Made by a program: the position numbers and the translations under genes. A stretch of 64,000 nucleotides of DNA, taken from assembly GCA_947069175.1 (NCBI GenBank), contig CAMTDV010000012.1, positions 35,496,341 through 35,560,340 on the forward strand, read 5' to 3'. Below the pieces are notes generated by a model that saw only the letters and a list, made by a program, of their open reading frames with translations, made no database searches and was not told the DNA's origin. Below, one piece after another: positions 54,449 to 64,000 of this stretch; the first letter of the stretch is position 1, and the number at the start of each line of letters is the position of its first letter. This DNA comes from Scalesia atractyloides (taxonomy: Eukaryota > Streptophyta > Magnoliopsida > Asterales > Asteraceae).

Positions 54449-55600
54449 ATCTGTCACACCCCGACCCGCAGCGGAATAAGAGTCGGGGCATAATTGGGTT
54501 ATCACCAAAGCTCATGATATTTACTATTATGTTTCATATTTATTTAAATCAAAATTACATTCTCAATAATCCAAACATGTCCATACAAATTCAAAGAAAA
54601 TAACCATCTAAACAATTCCAAGCTCTAAATCATTTTATTCTTCTAGTCCAATCCTATGTGTTTCTGGCTGCAGCTGGTTCACCTGTATCATGTGTAAAAA
54701 TAGGGGTTTTGGGTCAACATAAGTTGGCGAGTGAACCTTGTTGGATAAACATTTACTATTGATTTACTTGTTATTTTATCAAGGAAAAATTATGCATAAT
54801 CATAAGTGAGCAAATGATAAATAATCAATCAGTAACAATGTTAACCACAAAATATAACATACAATAACATACCAACAGCATACCATAACATATCAACTTG
54901 CATAAATAAATAACATGAATGAAACTGTGCGATCAAGGCTCAATCAACGGAGCCGATCGTATTGCATGTACTAAAATGATACTGTGCGATCAAGGCTCAA
55001 TCAAACGGAGCCGATCGTATGTTGGCACGCCAGGTTCACGCTCATAATGTAATGGTGAACATGCTCAACGCTCATAATGTAATGGGGAGCGGCGGCCTAT
55101 GAAATTGCATGTACTGAAAAATAATGAATTGAATCTAACTATAACCACACAAACCATTGAATCAAACTGAATACACATTTGTCCATGATATGATGTATGC
55201 ACAATAATTTAAGTATAATAAGTAGCAAGACACATGATACACCCCAAAACGTGATTAAAACGGGGAATTTGTAAAGATTCACTCACATTGGGTGCGTTTG
55301 ATTGGAGATGGTGGGATGCGCACGAGTTGGAAGAGTTGAACAACGAGAATTACCAACCTAAATAATTAACGGAAAATATGGTAAATGAGTGGATTTTATT
55401 ATTAATTTTAATAGGCTTTTTTAGATATATTTTTGTGAGTTTTAGGCTATTTCCTATCTTTAAAAACATTATTTTTAAGTATTTTTAATTTATTTTTAAA
55501 TTAAATTAAATAAATAAAATATAAAAATGTGTTGACTTTTTCGCTGACCGTTGACCGTTTGACTTGTTGACTGTTTGACCGGTTTATTGTGTAGCTACAT

Positions 55601-55672
55601 GCGTTGGGTGAGGCTCGAACCCGAGACCTCCCGTTCGCGTGCACGCAGCTCTACCAACTGAGCTACGTGTCT
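55601..55672 (-). other. tRNA-like module A, LTR2
   Basis: Same sequence as 48670-48741. Confidence 0.7.
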
Positions 55673-55771
55673 AACCTGAAATAATTCAGTTTTTAATTAT
55701 ATTATTATATATTAACTCAGCTTATCCAAAATTCTTTTATTTTCAAAAACATTTTAAATCATCGAACCAGT

Positions 55772-55842
55772 GACACTAACAGGTCTCGAACCCGGGACCT
55801 GTGCTTTAACGTTACACACAGTCCACCGCTGGACTGTGTGTC
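55772..55842 (-). other. tRNA-like module B, LTR2
   Basis: Same structure as 48839-48909, with paired GACAC/GTGTC ends. Confidence 0.7.
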
Positions 55843-55943
55843 TAACTTGGTTAATATACAACTTTTTATTATACTTAACAACTAACGTAAATTAACCCAG
55901 TTCAGTTAGAAAAATAAAACGTTTGTATTACATAGAGGGTGCG

Positions 55944-56012
55944 TGTATCAGGGATCGAACTCGCGGCGTGTGCGTATTATTTGCACACAGTCCACCGCTG
56001 GACTGTGTGTCT
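55944..56012 (-). other. tRNA-like module C, LTR2
   Basis: Same sequence as 49011-49079. Confidence 0.7.
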
Positions 56013-56840
56013 AACCCGTTTAAAATACCAATTTTAATTATCCTTATAAAGTTAGCCAAGTTCATCTTCCCCGTTAGTTTTTACAGACAGTAGATTACCC
56101 TTCTGTTTTCTTGTTTTAAAACGATTAACACATTCATAAGACTGAGATGAAATGACAAAGACTGTGTTGGAAACACACATACAGGAGGAATGATTTATCA
56201 CAGAAATTCCGGCAAGGTGTCGGCTCTGTTTTTATGAACTGTCACGATTTGATTAGCTAAATGTGGAATTGAAGTGCTAAACAAACGTTAACAGAGTGTT
56301 TGAATGTCCTTACCGTTTCACAGATGGAAGTAAGGATTTCCAGAAGTTTTCCGGCGAACTGGAATTATCCGATAACAGCGTCTGAATTCGATTTCAATTG
56401 AAAGGTCTGAGTTAGAAATAGCTTAAAAATTGATAGACCACAACGGTATTGAAAGACTTACCGTTTTGGTGAAGAATACGGTTTTCCGGCGACTTGCAGA
56501 AACTTTCCGGCGAGTTCAAATAGCTTCTCCGGTGGACTGAAAATTGTGCGGAAATGTAATTGAGAGTTTGTAAAGTGTGTTTGCGTCGCGAGAGAGAACA
56601 GAGATCGATGTTATGCTGGAATTGAAAGTTTTCGGTTATAAAAACCGATTCTCTTCTAGAATTCAAGTTCATTCAAAGCAACTTGATGAAAACGTCGGTG
56701 TAGCGGTTATAATCGGTAAACCGCGATCAACCAAACGTCTTTGGACGTTTGACGACCGATTTCGGTTACAGATGGCGTAACCGGTTGCTTCATGGAAGAC
56801 CATAAAATTTTATTGTTTCTTAATATTTACAGAAAACAAC

Positions 56841-56923
56841 AAGTGGCGGAGTGGTGATGTGTGTGTGTGTTAAGTCTTTGGGTTTCAACCCGGCTGACCC
56901 GGGTTCGAGTCCCGGCAGCCTCA
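56841..56923 (+). other. tRNA-like module D, LTR2
   Basis: Same sequence as 49911-49993, including the intact A-box and T-arm. Confidence 0.7.
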
Positions 56924-57107
56924 TTTTATTTTTTATTTATTTTATTTTTACTTTTTATCAATTATAATTTTTATAGTTTAGTTTATTTATTAATTATGTA
57001 TCATTAAAAAATCAAAATAGCCATAAATACGCAACGTGACATTTAAAACTTGATATTCGATTACAAAACGGAGCGGGTTTGGAAACCCGTTTTTGACAAA
57101 TGTTACA

Positions 57108-57123
57108 GTATCCCTACTTTTAG
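57108..57123 (-). other. Gypsy-4 polypurine tract, unit 2
   Basis: Identical to the unit 1 tract at 50178-50193. Confidence 0.65.
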
Positions 57124-57140
57124 GAATTTCGTTCCGAAAT

Positions 57141-58415
57141 TTAAGTAGTAGTAGTAGTAGGAAAAAGGTGCGGGTATTTTTCGCGCATCGAGTCTTCACG
57201 TTCCCAAGTAAACTCAGGTCCCTGTTTCGACTCCCAGCGTACCCTAACAATTGGAATGCGACTTCGTCGAAGACGTTTTTCTCCGAAATCCATGATCTCT
57301 ACAGGTCTTTCAATATAATGCATAGATTCATCAATCTGAATATCTTCCAGAGGAATGTGGAGGTTTTCATCAGCGAGGCACTTCTTCAAGTTTGATACGT
57401 GGAATGTGGGATGAATTCTGTTGAGTTCTTCCGGTTGATCAAGCTTGTATGCTACAGGTCCTACTCTTTCGAGTATCTTGAAAGGTCCTACGTAGCGTGG
57501 TGCTAGCTTGCCTTTTTGACCAAAACGAACTACTCCCTTCCACGGTGATACTTTTAAAAGTACATAATCACCAATGTTAAACTCTAAAGGCTTCCGTCGT
57601 TTATCTGCATAACTCTTTTGACGACTTTGAGCTGCTAGAAGATTGTTTCGAATTTGATGGATCTTGTCTGTGGTTTCTTGAATCAATTCCGGACCAGTGA
57701 TTTGAGCTTTCCCAATTTCGTGCCAACATACTGGAGATCGGCACTTACGACCATATAAGGCTTCAAAAGGTGCCATGCCGATGCTTGAATGATAGCTGTT
57801 GTTGTACGAAAATTCAACTAATGGTAGATGAGCGTCCCAATTTCCCTTGAAGTCTATGACACATGCTCGAAGCATATCTTCAAGAGTTTGAATGGTACGT
57901 TCAGATTGTCCATCAGTTTGAGGATGATAAGCGGTACTGAGATCTAATCGCGTACCCAAAGCGGCTTGTACTGCTTGCCATGCTCGTGAAGTGAAACGAC
58001 CATCACGATCTGAAATAATGCTTAACGGTACACCATGTCGGCTTACGATTTCGTTGATATAAATACGAGCTAGCTTTTCGTTCCTGAAATCTTCGCGGTT
58101 AGGAATAAAGTGAGCTGATTTTGTAAGTCGGTCAATTATTACCCATATAGTGTCATACCCACCAGAAGTGCGAGGTAACCCGGTAATGAAGTCCATGGTT
58201 ATGTTTTCCCACTTCCATACAGGTATTTCAGGTTGGACCAGAAGTCCTGAGGGTCTTTGGTGTTCAGCTTTCACCTTGGAACATGTAAGGCACTTAGAAA
58301 CAAAAACAGCAATATCCTTTTTCATTCCAGGCCACCTATAGGTGTATCGAAGGTCTTGATACATCTTATCGGCTCCTGGGTGTATAGAGTATCGTGTTTT
58401 GTGAGCCTCATTCAT
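57141..58415 (-). CDS. Gypsy-4 integrase with chromodomain-like tail, unit 2 (intact frame)
   Basis: The 424-residue translation is identical to that of the unit 1 integrase, with the same zinc-binding residues, D75/D136/E172 triad and chromodomain-like end. Complete identity over 1275 bp at the protein level shows that the tandem duplication is recent. Like unit 1, it is preceded by a linker remnant and no polymerase. It could in principle act in trans on related elements. Confidence 0.85.
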   Translation of the reverse strand: MNEAHKTRYSIHPGADKMYQDLRYTYRWPGMKKDIAVFVSKCLTCSKVKAEHQRPSGLLVQPEIPVWKWENITMDFITGLPRTSGGYDTIWVIIDRLTKSAHFIPNREDFRNEKLARIYINEIVSRHGVPLSIISDRDGRFTSRAWQAVQAALGTRLDLSTAYHPQTDGQSERTIQTLEDMLRACVIDFKGNWDAHLPLVEFSYNNSYHSSIGMAPFEALYGRKCRSPVCWHEIGKAQITGPELIQETTDKIHQIRNNLLAAQSRQKSYADKRRKPLEFNIGDYVLLKVSPWKGVVRFGQKGKLAPRYVGPFKILERVGPVAYKLDQPEELNRIHPTFHVSNLKKCLADENLHIPLEDIQIDESMHYIERPVEIMDFGEKRLRRSRIPIVRVRWESKQGPEFTWEREDSMREKYPHLFPTTTTT

Positions 58416-59193
58416 AAGAATTTCCCGAAGGTTGTTGTGGTCAGGAATCCATATGCGATCTAGATAGTACCGAATACCGTCGGATTTAGTTTCAAATTTT
58501 TTTTTAGTTTAGCTCCACAAGACGGCTCCTTGCGTACGTCTCTTTTCTGTTACTGAAACATGTTGGGCTTCTCGAACTTGATCTTTGATGTCGCTTACGA
58601 TTTTATGCATAATAGTTTTGAGGGAACTGATACGTTTGTAATGATAAGGTATGTATCATAAAACAAAAACTTCAACCATAACGATATTTAAACCTACACG
58701 GAACTTTTCATAACCTCCTTGTAATGCTTTTGATCCTTTGCCAAGAATACTTATATATAGGAAGTACCAGCGGCGTATCCACCATATTCTTGTCAAATTT
58801 TCGTTGGCTTTATCAGTAAATCATGATCAGTTCTATGTGACCCTATAACATAAACAACACAACGAACAAAACTTGAGTCTCAATTCTGAAATGATACATG
58901 ACTAAATGATGACAGTACCTCTCTCGTTGGTTATGATGAAGGGGTCAGTCTATGTAAAAGTGTGACACAACCCAACTTCTTTAAATGATGAGATTGAGAT
59001 ACGTCGAGATGTATGATGATATGAATGTTAAATCAATGAGTATAGAACAAAACTGTAATATCAAATCGCATTAAAATTCTTGGATACATAATTCCAAATT
59101 TTACAAACTGGGATACGGAAAGATTGAGATAACATAAAGAAAATATTAAAACTGGACGATTGGAGTTGAGTCTTGATTCTTGGTGGGGAAAAA
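58416..59193 (-). other. Linker remnant and non-coding spacer, unit 2
   Basis: Copy of 51486-52262 with one extra A (about 59107). It again lacks protease, RT and RNase H. Confidence 0.65.
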
Positions 59194-60571
59194 CTAGTTG
59201 GGTGATTCGTTTGGGCCGTTATTATTTTCAACAGTATTGGCGTTGATGTTGTAAGCTCTTCCTCTTGCAGGTGGTGGAACTTGGTTAGCTTGATTCACCG
59301 GATTTGCTTGAGCTTGGGCATGAATGATGTTCACCAAACGTGGACAAGTGTTTCTAAAGTGGTTTGGGTCTCCACAGTTGTAACAAGCCCGCATAGGTTG
59401 CACCATGGGATAGTTGGGTTGGTAGTATGATTGGGCTAAATGTTGGGTAGGTGGTAGTAGTAGGGGTTGTTGGGCTTGACCCATTATTTGTTGGTGGGTT
59501 TGGGTTGAAGGCTGGTGGCGGTTCGTTCGCTGAGGCATGCGGCAGGTTTGAACAGTATGACCTGCGCGACCACAGCCAGTGCAATATTGGCAGGGATAAT
59601 CAGGAAAGCGATGGTATTGGCAACGGTTGCATTTTGGTAATGGGCCGGAGTATGGCTTTTTATATGGTGCAGGTGAAAGGGCAACTTGAGTGATGGGTGC
59701 AGCAGGGATGGGGAAATTTGTTTGTGTGACAGCAAAGTTCCTGGTGTTTCGATTCCTTTTACCAGTAAACTTCGAAGAGGAACCAGAATGGTTTGAAGTT
59801 TGAGCCTCAATGGGGGCTTTCTTTTTCTCCTCTTTGAATTTACCGTTCCGAATGCGATTTTCGGTAAGTTCGGTAGCTAGTTCTATTGCGGCTTCAAGTG
59901 TCGCAGGCGAAGTGCTTAGAACTGAGTCTTGAATTTTTGAGGGGAGACCTCGAATATAGTGTTCAACCAAGCGGTACACTGGTGTGAACAAGTTGGGGAT
60001 CATTTGGTTCAACTCTAGAAACCTTTTGTTGTAGGAAGTATGATCTCCTTCCTTTTGTTTTAACGAGTGGAATTCATCTTCCAACTTCTTGATTTCGCTT
60101 CTTGGACAGAAGCGCCTTGTCATTATTTCCCTTAACTCTTCCCATGTTAAGGTCATAGCATCTTCGATTCCCCTCTTCCCCTTTTCAGTATTCCACCAGG
60201 TGAGAGCTACCCCAAATAGTCTCCCAGTGGAGTATCGAACCTTGCGATCCTCAGGACAATCGCAGTTGAGGAAGGTGTTTTCCATTTCCTCAAACCAGTG
60301 GAGGAGAGCAGTGACACCTTCGGTCCCTTCAAATTTAGGAGGATCGCAAGACTTGAAATGTTTGTATGAGCACTTGCTGGTAGGAGGTTGCCGATGTTCT
60401 GGTCATGTTGCTGGGGAGGATTAGTGGGATTTGTGGCGAGAGCTTGTTGTACTTGAACCACAATGTCAGAGAGTACCGCGGCCATTTGTTTCGCGATTTG
60501 TGTGGCCAAGCGTTCGTGAGACCTTCCTGATCTTCTAGCCCCCCCCCCCCCCGTTGTTGTCTAGACGACAT
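59194..60571 (-). pseudogene. Gypsy-4 gag, unit 2 (single-base frameshift)
   Basis: Same gag as unit 1, but one G of a GGG is missing (about 60386; unit 1 has GGAGGGTTGCC at 53452-53462). The frame breaks near codon 40, before the gag core. The downstream part (363 codons from 60285) keeps the core and both zinc knuckles. The G14 run near the start is the same as in unit 1. This copy therefore cannot make full-length Gag without another correction. Confidence 0.85.
60539..60552. repeat. C14/G14 homopolymer near the gag start, unit 2
   Basis: Same length and place as in unit 1 (53609-53622). Confidence 0.9.
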
Positions 60572-61365
60572 CTACAGGAACATACATAAGAAGATTGTGA
60601 GTTTATGGAGTCTTTTTAGGTGTCATGTGTCTCAAAGAAAATGAAAATAACATAAATATCAATAATGCAACTACATCCATAGGATGTCTTGGGTTTGCTC
60701 ATGTTGGGCCTCAAATGTCCCCCATACCTTCACCTGTATAGTCATGTGGGCCCTCATGGCTATTGGCTTGGTAGGATTCACATTAGTATTGGCGATTTAA
60801 CACTCACATCACCCGAATGCAAACCACAAAATATGTTTACGAGATGTATGGTCGGAATGTGTCCAGGTGTAGACACAATGACAACTCAAAGTGGGGTTAG
60901 CTCACACGACGTTTGGTTATAGCATGCTTTGGCCTAATAGGTACTTCGTACTCTCATCGTTAGTCCCCAGGTAGGCAAACTGGTCCTTTATTTTGGATTT
61001 ATACGAATGCCAGCCTAGACAGGACGTTCCGACTACCGGTACTGATACCCTTCCAGTTACTACATGCCCGTCATGAGAACTCACTTTGATGAGATTTGAA
61101 AACACAAAAATCATTGTAAAAGCAATCATGATGTGATGTGTGCTTTCATTGATATGATATGTTATGAGAAGATGATTCATGATAGGCATTATATGATAAT
61201 ATATACTTATGAACATGCTTGCATAACATTGAATGTAACATTTAACATAAAACATATAAGCATCATGAAATTTGGCATGTAACACACAAAAATCTTAAAA
61301 ATTTCTAAACAACTATAGTATAGGCTCTAAGGGTCTAATAACCTATCTTATATCCCTATAGTCAT
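60572..61365 (-). other. Gypsy-4 5' leader, unit 2
   Basis: Copy of 53642-54435 with no difference that I noticed. No supported gene. Confidence 0.6.
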
Positions 61366-61378
61366 GGCTCTGATACCA
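61366..61378 (-). other. Gypsy-4 primer-binding site, unit 2
   Basis: TGGTATCAGAGCC on the - strand, as in unit 1. Confidence 0.9.
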
Positions 61379-62532
61379 ATCTGTCACACCCCGACCCGCA
61401 GCGGAATAAGAGTCGGGGCATAATTGGGTTATCACCAAAGCTCATGATATTTACTATTATGTTTCATATTTATTTAAATCAAAATTACATTCTCAATAAT
61501 CCAAACATGTCCATACAAATTCAAAGAAAATAACCATCTAAACAATTCCAAGCTCTAAATCATTTTATTCTTCTAGTCCAATCCTATGTGTTTCTGGCTG
61601 CAGCTGGTTCACCTGTATCATGTGTAAAAATAGGGGTTTTGGGTCAACATAAGTTGGCGAGTGAACCTTGTTGGATAAACATTTACTATTGATTTACTTG
61701 TTATTTTATCAAGGAAAAATTATGCATAATCATAAGTGAGCAAATGATAAATAATCAATCAGTAACAATGTTAACCACAAAATATAACATACAATAACAT
61801 ACCAACAGCATACCATAACATATCAACTTGCATAAATAAATAACATGAATGAAACTGTGCGATCAAGGCTCAATCAACGGAGCCGATCGTATTGCATGTA
61901 CTAAAAATGATACTGTGCGATCAAGGCTCAATCAAACGGAGCCGATCGTATGTTGGCACGCCAGGTTCACGCTCATAATGTAATGGTGAACATGCTCAAC
62001 GCTCATAATGTAATGGGGAGCGGCGGCCTATGAAATTGCATGTACTGAAAAATAATGAATTGAATCTAACTATAACCACACAAACCATTGAATCAAACTG
62101 AATACACATTTGTCCATGATATGATGTATGCACAATAATTTAAGTATAATAAGTAGCAAGACACATGATACACCCCAAAACGTGATTAAAACGGGGAATT
62201 TGTAAAGATTCACTCACATTGGGTGCGTTTGATTGGAGATGGTGGGATGCGCACGAGTTGGAAGAGTTTGAACAACGAGAATTACCAACCTAAAATAATT
62301 AACGGAAAATATGGTAAATGAGTGGATTTTATTATTAATTTTAATAGGCTTTTTAGATATATTTTTGTGAGTTTTAGGCTATTTCCTATCTTTAAAAACA
62401 TTATTTTTAAGTATTTTTAATTTATTTTTAAATTAAATTAAATAAATAAAATATAAAAATGTGTTGACTTTTTCGCTGACCGTTGACCGTTTGACTTGTT
62501 GACTGTTTGACCGGTTTATTGTGTAGCTACAT

Positions 62533-62604
62533 GCGTTGGGTGAGGCTCGAACCCGAGACCTCCCGTTCGCGTGCACGCAGCTCTACCAACTGAGCTACGT
62601 GTCT
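62533..62604 (-). other. tRNA-like module A, LTR3
   Basis: Same sequence as 48670-48741. Confidence 0.7.
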
Positions 62605-62701
62605 AACCTGAAATAATTCAGTTTTTAATTATCTTTATATATTAACTCAGCTTATCCAAAATTCTTTTATTTTCAAAAACATTTTAAATCATCGAACCAG
62701 T

Positions 62702-62772
62702 GACACTAACAGGTCTCGAACCCGGGACCTGTGCTTTAACGTTACACACAGTCCACCGCTGGACTGTGTGTC
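62702..62772 (-). other. tRNA-like module B, LTR3
   Basis: Same structure as 48839-48909. Confidence 0.7.
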
Positions 62773-62873
62773 TAACTTGGTTAATATACAACTTTTTATT
62801 ATACTTAACAACTAACGTAAATTAACCCAGTTCAGTTAGAAAAATAAAACGTTTGTATTACATAGAGGGTGCG

Positions 62874-62942
62874 TGTATCAGGGATCGAACTCGCGGCGTG
62901 TGCGTATTATTTGCACACAGTCCACCGCTGGACTGTGTGTCT
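62874..62942 (-). other. tRNA-like module C, LTR3
   Basis: Same sequence as 49011-49079. Confidence 0.7.
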
Positions 62943-63772
62943 AACCCGTTTAAAATACCAATTTTAATTATCCTTATAAAGTTAGCCAAGTTCATCTTCC
63001 CCGTTAGTTTTTACAGACAGTAGATTACCCTTCTGTTTTCTTGTTTTAAAACGATTAACACATTCATAAGACTGAGATGAAATGACAAAGACTGTGTTGG
63101 AAACACACATACAGGAGGAATGATTTATCACAGAAATTCCGGCAAGGTGTCGGCTCTGTTTTTATGAACTGTCACGATTTGATTAGCTAAATGTGGAATT
63201 GAAGTGCTAAACAAACGTTAACAGAGTGTTTGAATGTCCTTACCGTTTCACAGATGGAAGTAAGGATTTCCAGAAGTTTTCCGGCGAACTGGAATTATCC
63301 GATAACAGCGTCTGAATTCGATTTCAATTGAAAGGTCTGAGTTAGAAATAGCTTAAAAATTGATAGACCACAACGGTATTGAAAGACTTACCGTTTTGGT
63401 GAAGAATACGGTTTTCCGGCGACTTGCAGAAACTTTCCGGCGAGTTCAAATAGCTTCTCCGGTGGACTGAAAATTGTGCGGAAATGTAATTGAGAGTTTG
63501 TAAAGTGTGTTTGCGTCGCGAGAGAGAACAGAGATCGATGTTATGCTGGAATTGAAAGTTTTCGGTTATAAAAACCGATTCTCTTCTAGAATTCAAGTTC
63601 ATTCAAAGCAACTTGATTGAAAACGTCGGTTGTAGCGGTTATAATCGGTAAACCGCGATCAACCAAACGTCTTTGGACGTTTGACGACCGATTTCGGTTA
63701 CAGATGGCGTAACCGGTTGCTTCATGGAAGACCATAAAATTTTATTGTTTCTTAATATTTACAGAAAACAAC

Positions 63773-63855
63773 AAGTGGCGGAGTGGTGATGTGTGTGTGT
63801 GTTAAGTCTTTGGGTTTCAACCCGGCTGACCCGGGTTCGAGTCCCGGCAGCCTCA
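63773..63855 (+). other. tRNA-like module D, LTR3
   Basis: Same sequence as 49911-49993. Confidence 0.7.
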
Positions 63856-64000
63856 TTTTATTTTTATTTATTTTATTTTTACTTTTTATCAATTATAATT
63901 TTTATAGTTTAGTTTGTTTATTAATTATGTATCATTAAAAAATCAAAATAGCCATAAATACGCAACGTGACATTTAAAACTTGATATTCGATTACAAAAC

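Larger units (their letters stand above)
54452..57107 (-). repeat. Gypsy-4 LTR2 (middle, recombinant)
   Basis: 2656 bp. From 54452 to about 56705 it shares the LTR3 state at every place where LTR1 and LTR3 differ that I checked. After that it shares LTR1 states (T6 run near 56927, GTTTATTTATT near 56979). It contains the same four tRNA-like modules and the duplicated stem-loop. Confidence 0.88.
47516..64000 (-). mobile_element. Gypsy-4 tandem array: LTR-int-LTR-int-LTR (cut by window end)
   Basis: Three LTRs (47516-50177, 54452-57107, 61382-64000+) alternate with two nearly identical internal regions (50178-54451, 57108-61381; repeat period 6930 bp). Orientation is -: primer sites lie at the right end of each internal region and polypurine tracts at the left. 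Each internal region encodes only gag and integrase. The array is inserted in the RT of the Tat-type element after GGAGC. The right LTR runs past the window, so more units may follow. Confidence 0.92.
61382..64000 (-). repeat. Gypsy-4 LTR3 (right, truncated by window end)
   Basis: About 2619 bp of an LTR expected to reach about 64037. It is close to LTR2, with private single-base changes near 63617-63635 (GATTGAAAAC, CGGTTGTAGC), a T5 run near 63860 and GTTTGTTTATT near 63914. Confidence 0.88.

Noticed and set aside
47516..64000. Pure assembly duplication
   Set aside because: Possible in principle, but the three LTRs differ in a pattern that fits a recombinant middle LTR, which a simple duplicated contig would not give. 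Long reads should still confirm it.

Overview
This window looks like transposon-dense nuclear DNA of a flowering plant. The tRNA-iMet primer-binding sites, chromodomain Ty3/gypsy families, Tat-type gypsy gag, L1-type LINE, Helitron and MULE remains all point that way, and so does one small host gene of the plant-specific LSU (RESPONSE TO LOW SULFUR) family. The style of the gypsy proteins suggests Asteraceae; this is inference from protein style, not a search result.

Layout. 1-9603: a decayed chromodomain (Tekay/Del-like) gypsy element on the + strand (Gypsy-1). 9604-14590: a satellite-like array, a MITE, a tRNA-like fragment, a MULE with a perfect 10-bp target duplication, and AT-rich DNA with two short exon-like islands. 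14591-about 16800: the 3' end of a Helitron on the - strand, split by a 1.9-kb solo LTR with a perfect 5-bp target duplication. 18042-18893: the 3' end of a LINE. 20378-20828: the LSU-like gene (- strand) with a TATA box and a sulfur-limitation UPE-box. 21514-23518 and 38960-39759: copia LTR pieces in opposite orientations around a second gypsy element (Gypsy-2, 24491-38959, LTRs about 4.3 kb), whose outer right side is repeated in inverted orientation on its left. 39760-44670: SINE-like, tandem-repeat and Helitron material. 44747-47515: a decayed Tat-type gypsy element, cut inside its reverse transcriptase by the next element. 47516-64000: LTR-gag-integrase-LTR-gag-integrase-LTR on the - strand (Gypsy-4), a tandem array of a short gypsy element without protease, reverse transcriptase or RNase H.

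How it fits together. Almost all coding capacity is retrotransposon-derived. Gypsy-1, Gypsy-2 and the Tat element carry frameshifts and stops. Gypsy-4 is young: its two internal regions differ by a few single-base indels in 4.27 kb, and its integrase frame is intact in both copies. It has lost the polymerase block, so it could move only with enzymes supplied by a relative. Its middle LTR looks like a recombinant of the two outer LTRs, as expected from unequal crossing-over. Each of its LTRs carries four tRNA-like modules with Pol III A/B-box motifs, three on the - strand and one on the + strand. LSU is the only host gene I can support with confidence. The most unusual observations are the gag-plus-integrase architecture, the tRNA-like modules, the inverted duplication around Gypsy-2 with a templated junction, and related TTCGTRCGAA palindromes in three different LTR families.
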